From Chelonobacter sp050613185 (lineage in GTDB: Bacteria > Pseudomonadota > Gammaproteobacteria > Enterobacterales > Pasteurellaceae): 64,000 nucleotides of DNA. Positions 44,919-52,693 of this stretch are shown in pieces. Positions within the stretch are counted from its first letter, which is position 1. Every line of letters starts with the position of its first letter. The DNA is taken from the NCBI RefSeq assembly GCF_050613185.1, contig NZ_CP192511.1:1612001-1676000 (forward strand), written 5' to 3'. The notes under the pieces were generated by a model. It was not told where the DNA came from. It saw only the letters and a list, made by a program, of their open reading frames with translations, and made no database searches. The position numbers and the translations under genes were made by a program.

Positions 44919-45974
44919 ATGTGGCATAAATTGAAAGTATGCGGCGTGCTGTTGTTTGCTCTGCTAATCGGCGCAACAGGTTACGCTGAAATTGTGGATA
45001 CTTACCCGTTTCAATCAGCAGAAACACGGGTCAGAGCGGTCAATCTGGCGAAATCATTGCGCTGTCCGCAATGCCAAAATCAGAATCTGGTCGAATCCAA
45101 TTCGCCGATAGCCTACGATTTACGCCTTGAAGTCTATAAATTAGCCGACGCAGGCGTGAGCGATCAACAGATTGTAGAACAGATGACGGCACGTTTCGGC
45201 GATTTTGTGCGCTACGATCCGCCTTTCAAAACAACCACTTGGCTGCTATGGGGCGCGCCTTTTGCTTTGCTGTTGTTGGCTGGCGTTTTATTATGGCGTA
45301 AAGCAAAAGGGCAAGTGCGGTCTGAATTAAAGCGGCAAGCGGAGGGGCAAAGTGCGGTTGGCGCAGTCTGCTCGGCAGAAAAAGTAAACCCCTCTCGTTT
45401 TAATTTTTTGTCTATTTTCGCTGTTACCGCGCTTATCGGAGCAAGTGCGGTGTTCGTCTACAGCCTGAGCGGACGTTGTAGCGCTTGGCAGCAAGGGGCA
45501 ACACTGAAAGCACAAGTGGTGCAAAGCGGCGGCGAACAGCGGCAACAATATCGGCAAGAGTTGCAAAATGCATTGCGTGCCGATTATAACAACGGCGAAA
45601 ACTGGTTTCAGTTGGGGCTGAATTATTTGCAAGCGGAAGAGTACGCCAATGCGTTGGAATCGTTCACCCGTGCCGAATATCTGCTCGGCGCAAACAGCGA
45701 ATTACTTGCTGCCGCCGCAACCGCACTTTACTATCAAGCCGACAAAAAATTAACCGATAAAGCCAAAAAATGGCTTGAGTTATCGCTACAGCAAGATCCA
45801 AACCAACTGCGCGCCTTGTCGCTGCTTGCAGCCGACGCGTTCGGGCGCGGTGATTACACCCAAGCCCGGGTTTACTGGCAGCAGATTTTAGACAGCAATC
45901 ATCATGATTTGGATCGGCGCAGTTTGATTCAAAATTTGCAAGCGGCAGAAATGTTAGGCGGAATGCAACATTAA
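44919..45974 (+). CDS. Fused NrfF-NrfG (CcmH-like) cytochrome c maturation protein
   Basis: The ATG at 44919 (AAGGGGGCAATAAC upstream) gives 351 residues. The first half is an NrfF/CcmH domain with signal peptide (about 1-23) and the thiol motif LRCPQCQNQN (Cys49, Cys52), then a membrane segment (109-126). The second half has another membrane segment (163-183) and TPR-like helices (about 205-340), as in NrfG. E. coli has separate nrfF and nrfG; its CcmH is a comparable fusion. Three USSs fall in the linker (45313, 45350, 45443). Gene could be called nrfFG or ccmH. Confidence 0.88.
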   Translation: MWHKLKVCGVLLFALLIGATGYAEIVDTYPFQSAETRVRAVNLAKSLRCPQCQNQNLVESNSPIAYDLRLEVYKLADAGVSDQQIVEQMTARFGDFVRYDPPFKTTTWLLWGAPFALLLLAGVLLWRKAKGQVRSELKRQAEGQSAVGAVCSAEKVNPSRFNFLSIFAVTALIGASAVFVYSLSGRCSAWQQGATLKAQVVQSGGEQRQQYRQELQNALRADYNNGENWFQLGLNYLQAEEYANALESFTRAEYLLGANSELLAAAATALYYQADKKLTDKAKKWLELSLQQDPNQLRALSLLAADAFGRGDYTQARVYWQQILDSNHHDLDRRSLIQNLQAAEMLGGMQH

Positions 45975-46017
45975 ATTGCGTTATAATCGCCTTTTTCAGT
46001 TGAGAGATGGGCAAGCA

Positions 46018-47235
46018 ATGCAAAAAACAGACTATGACGTGGTGATTATCGGCGCAGGGGCGGCAGGTTTATTTTGCGCCGCCCGTTTGGGACAAGCCGG
46101 AAAATCGGTGTTGGTGCTGGATAACGGCAAAAAAGTCGGGCGCAAAATTTTAATGGCGGGCGGCGGCTTCTGTAATTTCACCAATTTGGATGTCACGCCA
46201 CAGCACTATCTCAGCCGCAATCCGCACTTCGTTAAATCTGCGTTGGCACGTTATACGCAATGGGATTTCATTGCGCTCGTTGCCGAACACGGCATTGCTT
46301 ATCACGAAAAAGAGTCGGGACAACTGTTTTGCGACAACAGCTCACAGGACATTGTCGATTTATTGCTGAAAGAGTGCCGAAAAGGGCGGGTTGAAATCCA
46401 ATTGCGCCAGCAAGTCGGTGCAGTCGAGCAAGTGGAAAATGCCGACAACAGCCAAGTGCGGTTTCGCTTGCAAAGCAACGGTAACGTTTTACGCTGTCAA
46501 AATCTCGTGGTGGCGAGCGGTGGTCTTTCCATGCCGGCGTTAGGTGCCAGCGCCTTCGGTTATAAATTGGCGGAGCAGTTCGGCTTAAACGTCATCGCAC
46601 CGCGTGCCGCTCTCGTGCCGTTCACTTGGCGCGAACAAGACAAGCCTTATGCGCAATTAGCCGGCGTATCCTTGGCGGTCAATGTAGAAGCGCAATCCGG
46701 CAAACAGTTTTGCAACCAAATGTTGTTCACCCATCGCGGACTTTCCGGCCCGGCGATGTTGCAAATTTCCAACTATTGGCAACCGAACCAACCCCTTACG
46801 ATTGATTTATTGCCACAGCAAAACATCAGCGATTATCTATGCGAACTGCGCCAAACTTCGCCGAAATTACAACTAAAAACCGCACTTGGGCGCATTTTGC
46901 CGAAACGTTTGGTGGAATTGTGGCTTGAACTGGAACTATTCGATGATCAAGCGATTGCGCAACTCTCCAACGTGCGGTTGCAGCAACTGGAACAGCTTAT
47001 CCACCACTGGCAATTCGACCCCAACGGCACGGAAGGCTACCGCACCGCCGAAGTCACCTTAGGCGGTGTGGATACCGCCGCCATTTCCTCCAAAACCATG
47101 CAAGCCAATGCGATTCCCGGTCTGTATTTTATCGGCGAAGTGCTCGATGTCACCGGCTGGCTCGGCGGCTACAACTTCCAATGGGCGTGGAGCTCGGCGT
47201 ATGTGTGTGCCGAGGGGATTGTTGCGCAAGCCTAA
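46018..47235 (+). CDS. HI0933-family flavoprotein (BaiN/YhiN)
   Basis: A 405-residue NAD(P)/FAD-dependent oxidoreductase of the HI0933/YhiN family. The dinucleotide fold opens with VVIIGAGAAGLFCAARL; KVGRKILMAGGGFCNFTN and the C-terminal VTGWLGGYNFQWAWSSA are family marks. In vivo substrate is unknown. ATG at 46018 is chosen; the TATAAT at 45982-45987 in the preceding gap may be its own -10 box. In H. influenzae the same gene also lies beside haem-lyase genes. Confidence 0.93.
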   Translation: MQKTDYDVVIIGAGAAGLFCAARLGQAGKSVLVLDNGKKVGRKILMAGGGFCNFTNLDVTPQHYLSRNPHFVKSALARYTQWDFIALVAEHGIAYHEKESGQLFCDNSSQDIVDLLLKECRKGRVEIQLRQQVGAVEQVENADNSQVRFRLQSNGNVLRCQNLVVASGGLSMPALGASAFGYKLAEQFGLNVIAPRAALVPFTWREQDKPYAQLAGVSLAVNVEAQSGKQFCNQMLFTHRGLSGPAMLQISNYWQPNQPLTIDLLPQQNISDYLCELRQTSPKLQLKTALGRILPKRLVELWLELELFDDQAIAQLSNVRLQQLEQLIHHWQFDPNGTEGYRTAEVTLGGVDTAAISSKTMQANAIPGLYFIGEVLDVTGWLGGYNFQWAWSSAYVCAEGIVAQA

Positions 47236-47324
47236 AATTTTAAGTGAACACGGCATAACCGCCGGCGAACCCTGTCGTCACAAATTGGACCGAATTTGAA
47301 CAAACAGTATTTAGTGCCGAGGAA

Positions 47325-47540
47325 ATGAGAGAAAGCGATTTGCGGATTGCTTTGATTGGCGAACTAATCCGCGCGAGGCAAAAGCTCGGTGTTTCGCAGA
47401 AAAAATTGGAAGAACTCAGCGGCGTGAAGCAACCGGTGATTGCACGCATTGAAAAAGGTACATCAGATCCACAATTAAATACCTTATTAAAAATGCTTGC
47501 GTCACTCGGTAAAACGATTGCGATTGTTCCTCTGCCTTAG
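47325..47540 (+). CDS. Orphan Xre-family helix-turn-helix protein (HigA-like), possibly N-terminally clipped
   Basis: A 71-residue protein with an Xre-type helix-turn-helix (LGVSQKKLEELSGVKQPVIA, about 21-40). It resembles antitoxins of RelE/HigB-type modules. The frame is open back to 47259, and these codons (ending NWTEFEQTVFSAEE) look like the usual N-terminal extension of the family, but contain no start codon. GAGGAA abuts the ATG, so it is too close to serve it well. No toxin gene is adjacent. It may be a remnant or an orphan regulator. Confidence 0.65.
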   Translation: MRESDLRIALIGELIRARQKLGVSQKKLEELSGVKQPVIARIEKGTSDPQLNTLLKMLASLGKTIAIVPLP

Positions 47541-47548
47541 CAGGTTAA

Positions 47549-47567
47549 AGTGCGGTTAAACCGTACT
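47549..47567 (+). terminator. Imperfect USS-dyad hairpin after the Xre gene
   Basis: AGTGCGGT-TAA-ACCGTACT forms an 8-bp stem with one mismatch directly after the stop codon. No T-run follows. Confidence 0.4.
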
Positions 47568-47602
47568 CAAGCTGATGACAAAGTCTCTTTTTCTAATAAT
47601 TT

Positions 47603-47748
47603 CCCTCCCTCCGTATACGGAGGGAGGTGTCCGAAGGACGGAGGGAGGCATAAATCATTTTAATTAATATGTTGCATTTTCATATTACCCCTCCCTCCCC
47701 ATTTTTCTTGCGAAAAATGGTACTCCCTCCGCACGCGGAGGGAGAGAA
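47603..47748. repeat. Composite palindromic element, CTCCCTCCG...CGGAGGGAG arms
   Basis: The left arm holds a perfect 24-bp palindrome (47604-47627) centred on CCGTATACGG. The right arm holds CTCCCTCCGC-AC-GCGGAGGGAG (22 bp, 47723-47744). Inside each arm are a second hairpin (CCATTTTTC/GAAAAATGG at 47699-47720 on the right) and a GGAGGGAGG/CCTCCCTCC end. The arms are inverted to each other around an AT-rich centre. A single copy is at 10348-10372. Confidence 0.7.
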
Positions 47749-47768
47749 GTCAGTTTGTCTACAATCTG

Positions 47769-47788
47769 AGTGCGGTTAAACCGCACTT
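47769..47788 (-). terminator. USS-dyad hairpin after yejM
   Basis: AGTGCGGT-TAA-ACCGCACT lies 10 bp past the yejM stop. The stem is perfect over 8 bp, but the minus-strand transcript has no T-run after it. Confidence 0.45.
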
Positions 47789-47798
47789 TGGTTTGCCA

Positions 47799-49562
47799 TC
47801 AGCGCAACAAGAAATTCCTGTCGCGGCTAAACACTTGCAGGAATAGTGCCAACGGTGGTTTTTCCGAGGCTAGCGGTTGGTAATCGCGGCTGTATTTTTG
47901 ATATTCGCCTTGAGAATCAATATGATATTGTTCACCATTATTGGTGATAATCACATTCCAGCGTTGGTTGGCAACAAATACCCAATCTGCACGGGTGCCG
48001 TCGAGGTTAAACAGATCATCGCCTTGTGTATAATCCGAAAGTGGATTTTGCGCGTTAAAAATGTGTTCCATCAGTGTTGGCACAAGATCCATTTGCGAGC
48101 TGATATGGGTGATTTGTTGCGCCGATTGATTCGGCAAGCGGATCAGTAGCGGCACTTGAATCCGATCACGTCCGAAATAATTGGCGTTGCGATTGTTTTC
48201 CACTTGATAGGAATAACCCTGATCTGCGGTTACGATCACCACCGTATCCGCCGCCAAGTGCGGTAGGATTCGGCTTAACTGACGATCAATTTCAGTTAAT
48301 TGGCGACGGTAATATTGCTGCTGTTCGTTCGGATCAGTCGCTGAATAATTGGTCATCACGCCCAATAAATCATATTGCAGATAACTAAACCAGCTTTGTT
48401 TATCGCTCTGTTTTTGATACCAATTCAGCCATTGGCGGGTCGTTTGCTGATTGGAGGCATTGTTGAAAGACAATGCATGTTGTTTAAACAACGAACGGTT
48501 GTAAAGTGGTGATTTGACCGGCGCGGTCACGAACAGACCGAAACGGTAATCCAACTGCTGCATGCGTTCGACCCAGACGGAGGCTTGGCGTTGGCTGAGC
48601 AGGCTGTCGAAATAATTGGCATTTAAGCCGTAAAACAGGCTGACCAACGCCCCGTTCTGGCTATTGCCGCCGCTGTAATTTTGTTGGAAATCCAGTGCGC
48701 TTTCACGTAAAGCCGAGAGCGACGGCATGGTTTCCGCTTGGATCGCATCATAGCGTAAGCCGGCAATATTGATTAACAGAATATTGGGTTTTTGACGCTG
48801 CTGCGAAAATTGCAGGGCGTGTTTCGGATAATCCAAATAAGGTGCGTCTAAGCGTCCGCTGCGGCTGAGCTGATCTTGATGTTGATCCCGATTAAGCAGC
48901 TGGTTTTTTTCTAAGAATTTACGCGCCGTCATCGGGTAAGAAAGCGGCAAATTGGCTTTTTGCACCGTGACCGGACGGTAAAAATAGGCATCCGCCCAAG
49001 CATACAGTAAGTGTGAGCTGACAAAGCAAAACATGAGAAAATAAGCGGCTTGGCGGATCCATTTTTGCCGTTCCAAGCTGCGCAATTTTTCCCACGACCA
49101 GCGTGAAAACAGCATGACGATCAAAAAAATCGTCGGCATTGGCACAAAGAACCGTTCCCAGTTACGCGCCAAATCGCCATTGTCGGGATTGATCAAAATG
49201 TCCAAAATCAGCACCGATAAATGCAGATGGAAACGGTTGAAAACCTCGCTATCCAACAGTAGCAGGGTTAACCCCAAAGTGGATAGCACCACCCCGACAG
49301 CGCGAAAAGTGTAAGGATTTTTAATCAGAAAACTGAGCGGGAACAGGATCAGCAGATACAGGGCGAAGACAATAAAGCTGAAATGCCCGAGAATATTTAA
49401 AAAGAAATAGACTTTGCCAATCAGCGTTGCCGGCCAATCGGCGATAAAGGCGTAACGTGAGCCGATAAGAATCGCCGCAATAATATTGAAAAACGTAAAC
49501 CAATGCCCCCACGAAATTTTTTGTGAGGTGGATTCCCAATATTGGCGCGGAATTTTCAGCAT
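47799..49562 (-). CDS. yejM: Inner-membrane sulfatase-like protein YejM (LapC/PbgA)
   Basis: YejM senses lipopolysaccharide in the inner membrane and, with LapB, sets LpxC stability in enterobacteria. The 587-residue protein has five membrane segments in the first about 190 residues, a basic linker, and a periplasmic sulfatase-fold domain (about 260-570, with NILLINIAGLRYDA and VVIVTADQGYSY). The usual metal site looks degenerate, as in the family. It is paired with yejL. Confidence 0.93.
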   Translation of the reverse strand: MLKIPRQYWESTSQKISWGHWFTFFNIIAAILIGSRYAFIADWPATLIGKVYFFLNILGHFSFIVFALYLLILFPLSFLIKNPYTFRAVGVVLSTLGLTLLLLDSEVFNRFHLHLSVLILDILINPDNGDLARNWERFFVPMPTIFLIVMLFSRWSWEKLRSLERQKWIRQAAYFLMFCFVSSHLLYAWADAYFYRPVTVQKANLPLSYPMTARKFLEKNQLLNRDQHQDQLSRSGRLDAPYLDYPKHALQFSQQRQKPNILLINIAGLRYDAIQAETMPSLSALRESALDFQQNYSGGNSQNGALVSLFYGLNANYFDSLLSQRQASVWVERMQQLDYRFGLFVTAPVKSPLYNRSLFKQHALSFNNASNQQTTRQWLNWYQKQSDKQSWFSYLQYDLLGVMTNYSATDPNEQQQYYRRQLTEIDRQLSRILPHLAADTVVIVTADQGYSYQVENNRNANYFGRDRIQVPLLIRLPNQSAQQITHISSQMDLVPTLMEHIFNAQNPLSDYTQGDDLFNLDGTRADWVFVANQRWNVIITNNGEQYHIDSQGEYQKYSRDYQPLASEKPPLALFLQVFSRDRNFLLR

Positions 49563-49581
49563 AGTTCGGCCTAAAGTACGG

Positions 49582-49815
49582 TTATTCGTGCGGTTTGAGC
49601 GAGTTTTTCAATGCATGGCAAAACGCGTCGACTAACGCTTGCTGCTGATTGCGCCCCACACTGGAATATAATAAGTTGGTGACCGTATTCCCTAACGCCA
49701 TCAACGACAGATCGACCGACGCCTGATGTTTTTCCAACACCGCTGCCAAATCGTTTAATAAGGCCTGCACTTGTTGATCGCTGTATTTTGATTGTGTTGC
49801 CATAACTTTTGTCAC
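49582..49815 (-). CDS. yejL: YejL-family protein (UPF0352)
   Basis: A 77-residue small all-helical protein with LLNDLAAVLEKHQASVDLSLMALGN, the family signature. No function is proven. It lies 19 bp upstream of yejM in the same direction and is divergent from yejK, the same trio as in enterobacteria. Confidence 0.93.
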   Translation of the reverse strand: MTKVMATQSKYSDQQVQALLNDLAAVLEKHQASVDLSLMALGNTVTNLLYSSVGRNQQQALVDAFCHALKNSLKPHE

Positions 49816-49938
49816 CCATAATGTTAAAGGAGAGGATTGTTGGCGATATTAGCATATTTTTCAGATTACCGCTAAAAAAGCGAGGCGGAATTGCGTATAA
49901 TAACGCGGTTTTCAATCCCCAAAATAAACGGATAACCC

Positions 49939-50961
49939 ATGAGTATAGAAGTTAAACAGATTATTCTGCACCAACTGTCATTAAGCGAAAACCAGGAAGC
50001 GGAAAATGAACGCTTGCTCACGCGTTTGCGGGCGCAACTGCTACCGGTCAGTGATGAAATTCAGCAAATGATGTTGCAACTGCACCAGAATTATCAAGGC
50101 AAGGCGCAAGCATACGGCGTATTCCAAAACGAATCGCAATTTGCGCGCCAACTGAACCGTTTTTTAGAAAATGAACTGACATTTCTCGATTTCAGCCAGC
50201 AAAGCGCCGGGCAACTGGCAAAAGAGTTGGGCAAATATGCCTTTGCCGAGAGCGGCACTTTTATTTTCTGCGAATATACCTTTTTGGCGACCGATTATCT
50301 GTTTATTGCGCTGCTCGACAGCCGTTACAGCATGTTGGTGGATGATAAGCTCGACATTCGGCAGACTTCGTATTTGAATATCAGCCAATATGATATCGCG
50401 GCACGGATTAATTTAACCGAGTTGCAACTGTCCGCTTCTTCCACCCGTTATTTGAGTTTTATAAAAGGACGCGTCGGGCGTAAAGTATCTGATTTCTTTA
50501 TGGATTTTTTAGGTGCGGATAGCGGCTTTGATCCGAAACAGCAGAATTTAACCTTGTTACAGGCAGTGGATGATTTTTGTCAACAGGGCGAATTGGATGT
50601 CAAACAAACGCAGGAAGTGAAAAAGCAGGCGTTTGATTATTGCAAAGGGCAATTAAAAGTCGGTGAAGAAATTATTTTACAGGAACTTTCCGACAGTTTG
50701 CCGAGTCTAAACCAGCAGGATTTCGGGCAGTTCAGCCGTGAACACGAATATGAATTGGCAGACAGTATTCCGCCGGTATCGGGCGCGTTAAAATCGCTGA
50801 CCAAATTTTCCGGTTCGGGCAAAGGCGTTACCCTGAGTTTTGACGCAGTTTTGCTCAACGAACGCATTGAGTGGGATGAACAGAATGATAGTTTGACGAT
50901 TAAAGGTTTGCCGGCAAATTTGCGTGATCAGCTGCAACGTTTTGCCAAGTCCGACGCTTAA
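49939..50961 (+). CDS. yejK: Nucleoid-associated protein YejK (NdpA)
   Basis: A 340-residue NdpA-family protein that binds the nucleoid, with TRYLSFIKGRVGRKVSDFFMDFLG as the core block and a C-terminal DAVLLNERIEWDEQND. A -10-like TATAAT is found at 49896-49901, 38 bp before the ATG, with no good -35. Divergent from yejL. Confidence 0.94.
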   Translation: MSIEVKQIILHQLSLSENQEAENERLLTRLRAQLLPVSDEIQQMMLQLHQNYQGKAQAYGVFQNESQFARQLNRFLENELTFLDFSQQSAGQLAKELGKYAFAESGTFIFCEYTFLATDYLFIALLDSRYSMLVDDKLDIRQTSYLNISQYDIAARINLTELQLSASSTRYLSFIKGRVGRKVSDFFMDFLGADSGFDPKQQNLTLLQAVDDFCQQGELDVKQTQEVKKQAFDYCKGQLKVGEEIILQELSDSLPSLNQQDFGQFSREHEYELADSIPPVSGALKSLTKFSGSGKGVTLSFDAVLLNERIEWDEQNDSLTIKGLPANLRDQLQRFAKSDA

Positions 50962-51029
50962 ATATATTGGCATTTTTGTTAACTTTAGGTATTATCCGTA
51001 ACAATTCAGAATAAAAAGGTAGAAAAAAG

Positions 51030-51449
51030 ATGAGATTGAAATCTGTTTTAACGATTCTTTTGCTCAGTATCAGTGTCACCTCGTGCTCGTTATATAATAA
51101 ATTGGTTTATCGGATTGATGTGCCGCAGGGTAATTATTTGCAAGCCGAGCAAGTGGCGCAGTTGCAAAACGGGATGACGCAGGAACAGGTGCAGTATCTG
51201 TTAGGCACGCCGTTATTGACCGACCCATACAGCAGCTATACTTGGTACTATGTCTATCTGCAACAAAAAGGCTACGAAGAGCCGCAGCAACACACTTTGA
51301 CGGTGAATTTCAACCAACGCGGCGTAGTCAATGATTTCCATTTGGACAAGCCGTTGCCGGAAACCCAAAATTCGGACATCAAGCCGTTAGAGTTAGAGGA
51401 AAATAAGGGCTGGTGGCAATCGGTGAAAGACTTTTTTAGTTTTTCATAA
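51030..51449 (+). CDS. bamE: Outer-membrane assembly lipoprotein BamE
   Basis: BamE (SmpA) is the small lipoprotein of the BAM complex. The 139-residue precursor has a lipoprotein signal with lipobox SVTSC (Cys19), then the BamE fold with YRIDVPQGNYLQAEQVAQLQ, GMTQEQVQYLLGTPLL and DPYSSYTWYYVY. A terminator follows. Confidence 0.95.
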   Translation: MRLKSVLTILLLSISVTSCSLYNKLVYRIDVPQGNYLQAEQVAQLQNGMTQEQVQYLLGTPLLTDPYSSYTWYYVYLQQKGYEEPQQHTLTVNFNQRGVVNDFHLDKPLPETQNSDIKPLELEENKGWWQSVKDFFSFS

Positions 51450-51463
51450 TAAGTATTAGATGA

Positions 51464-51497
51464 AAAATCCGTTACAAGCGATTGTAGCGGATTTTTT
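51464..51497 (+). terminator. Rho-independent terminator after bamE
   Basis: AAATCCG-TTACAA pairs with TTGTA-GCGGATTT around loop GCGA, with a TTTTTT run inside and beyond the stem end. Confidence 0.85.
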
Positions 51498-51515
51498 TCG
51501 TTCATCTTAAAGTTG

Positions 51516-51545
51516 CTATCGGGTTTCGCCGCAAGGCGAAAATAT
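51516..51545. repeat. Single copy of the TTTCGCC hairpin repeat
   Basis: CTATCGGGTTTCGCCGCAAGG followed by CGAAAATAT matches one end of the element at 17664-17734, including the CTATCGGG lead-in (first 20 bases CTATCGGGTTTCGCCGCAAG). It lies between bamE and ampD. Confidence 0.6.
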
Positions 51546-51563
51546 CAGATCGCAAAACAAAAA

Positions 51564-52121
51564 TTAAAGCCCTCCCAAATACCGCGCCCAATTAAAATAT
51601 TTCCCCGGATCGATTTTCCGCCCGGGGGAGATGTCGCAATGTCCGACGATCCGCGCTTTAGTGATTTGCGGATAAGTTTGCATTATTAACGGAGTCAAGT
51701 GTTGCAAAGTGCGGTATTGCGCTTCGCTAAACGGTTGATTGTCCGAGCCTTCCAACTCAATGCCAATGGCAAAATCATTGCATTTTTCCCGCCCCTCAAA
51801 ACAAGACAAACCGGCGTGCCAGGCGCGATCGTGGAAATTGACATATTGCGTAATTTGCCCTGCGCGGTTGATCAAACAATGTGCCGAGACGCGTAAATCC
51901 TGAATTTCAGCAAAATAAGGATGTGCGTCGGGATCTAATTTCCCTTGAAAAAAACGGTCAATAAAATCGCCGCCAAACTGCTCCGGCGGCAGGCTGATGT
52001 AGTGAATCACCAACAGAGAGATATCCCGTGGTTCGGGGCGTGAATCAAAGTGCGGTGAAACAAGTCGCCGTACCGGCGCTAGCCAACCGTTTTCAATCGT
52101 TTTGGGACATAAATTTGTCAT
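51564..52121 (-). CDS. ampD: 1,6-anhydro-N-acetylmuramyl-L-alanine amidase AmpD
   Basis: AmpD is the cytoplasmic zinc amidase of peptidoglycan recycling. The ATG at 52121 gives 185 residues, the normal length; the open frame upstream is not family-like. The zinc ligands are visible in LLVIHYISLP, in IVGHCDISPGRKIDPG, and the catalytic Glu in AIGIELEG. Its start codon touches the CRP-S site that serves the divergent pilA. Confidence 0.95.
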   Translation of the reverse strand: MTNLCPKTIENGWLAPVRRLVSPHFDSRPEPRDISLLVIHYISLPPEQFGGDFIDRFFQGKLDPDAHPYFAEIQDLRVSAHCLINRAGQITQYVNFHDRAWHAGLSCFEGREKCNDFAIGIELEGSDNQPFSEAQYRTLQHLTPLIMQTYPQITKARIVGHCDISPGRKIDPGKYFNWARYLGGL

Positions 52122-52142
52122 TTTGCGATCCGAATTCCAATA
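52121..52142 (+). promoter_or_regulatory. CRP-S (Sxy-dependent) site upstream of pilA
   Basis: The left half TTTTGCGATC is a perfect match to the CRP-S half-site of Pasteurellaceae competence promoters; the right half (AATTCCAATA) is weaker. It lies 90 bp upstream of the pilA start and begins at the first base of the ampD start codon, so it could affect both genes. It predicts Sxy (TfoX) and CRP control of pilABCD. Confidence 0.75.
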
Positions 52143-52231
52143 ATTGTTGCAGGCTTTCGCTTTTTTGCCTGAATTTTGTAACCTCTCGTGTGCCAATTAT
52201 ACACAAAGGCTAACCAAAATCAGGAGGAAAT

Positions 52232-52672
52232 ATGTTGGCAAAATCTCAATGGAAAAAAGGCTTTACGTTAGTGGAACTGATGATCGTGATCGCAATTATC
52301 GCAGTCTTGGCGACGATTGCCATTCCGTCGTACCAAAATCACACGCGCAAGGCGGCATTATCCGAATTATTGCAAGCCTCGACGCCTTACCGCGGAGAGG
52401 TTGAACTTTGCATTTATAACACCGGCGCGACCACCAATTGCAGCGCAGGCAGCAATGGCATTCAGGCGAATAAAGCGGAAACCAATAAATCAAAATATAT
52501 CAAAACGATTGAAACCGCCGGCGGAAAAATCACGGTTACAGGGCGCGCCAGTTTAGAGGGTTACAGTTATGTCATGACGGCAAGTGGCGGCAACGGTTCG
52601 GCAATTAGCTGGTCGGTGGCGTGTAACGGTTCGGATACCTCGATTTTCCCAAGCGGTTTTTGTTCTCAGTAG
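52232..52672 (+). CDS. pilA: Type IV major pilin PilA
   Basis: The prepilin of 146 residues has the short leader MLAKSQWKKG, cut by PilD before FTLVELMIVIAIIAVLA (Glu15 is the mature Glu5). The hydrophobic helix spans about 11-35. The globular part has a Cys pair in the middle (residues 57 and 66) and another near the C-terminus (VACNGS and GFCSQ), giving two possible disulphides. AGGAGG lies 4 bp before the ATG. The pilus is needed for DNA uptake and twitching. No USS within it, unlike the next gene. Confidence 0.96.
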   Translation: MLAKSQWKKGFTLVELMIVIAIIAVLATIAIPSYQNHTRKAALSELLQASTPYRGEVELCIYNTGATTNCSAGSNGIQANKAETNKSKYIKTIETAGGKITVTGRASLEGYSYVMTASGGNGSAISWSVACNGSDTSIFPSGFCSQ

Positions 52673-52693
52673 TCATGATATAAGGAAAGTGCG

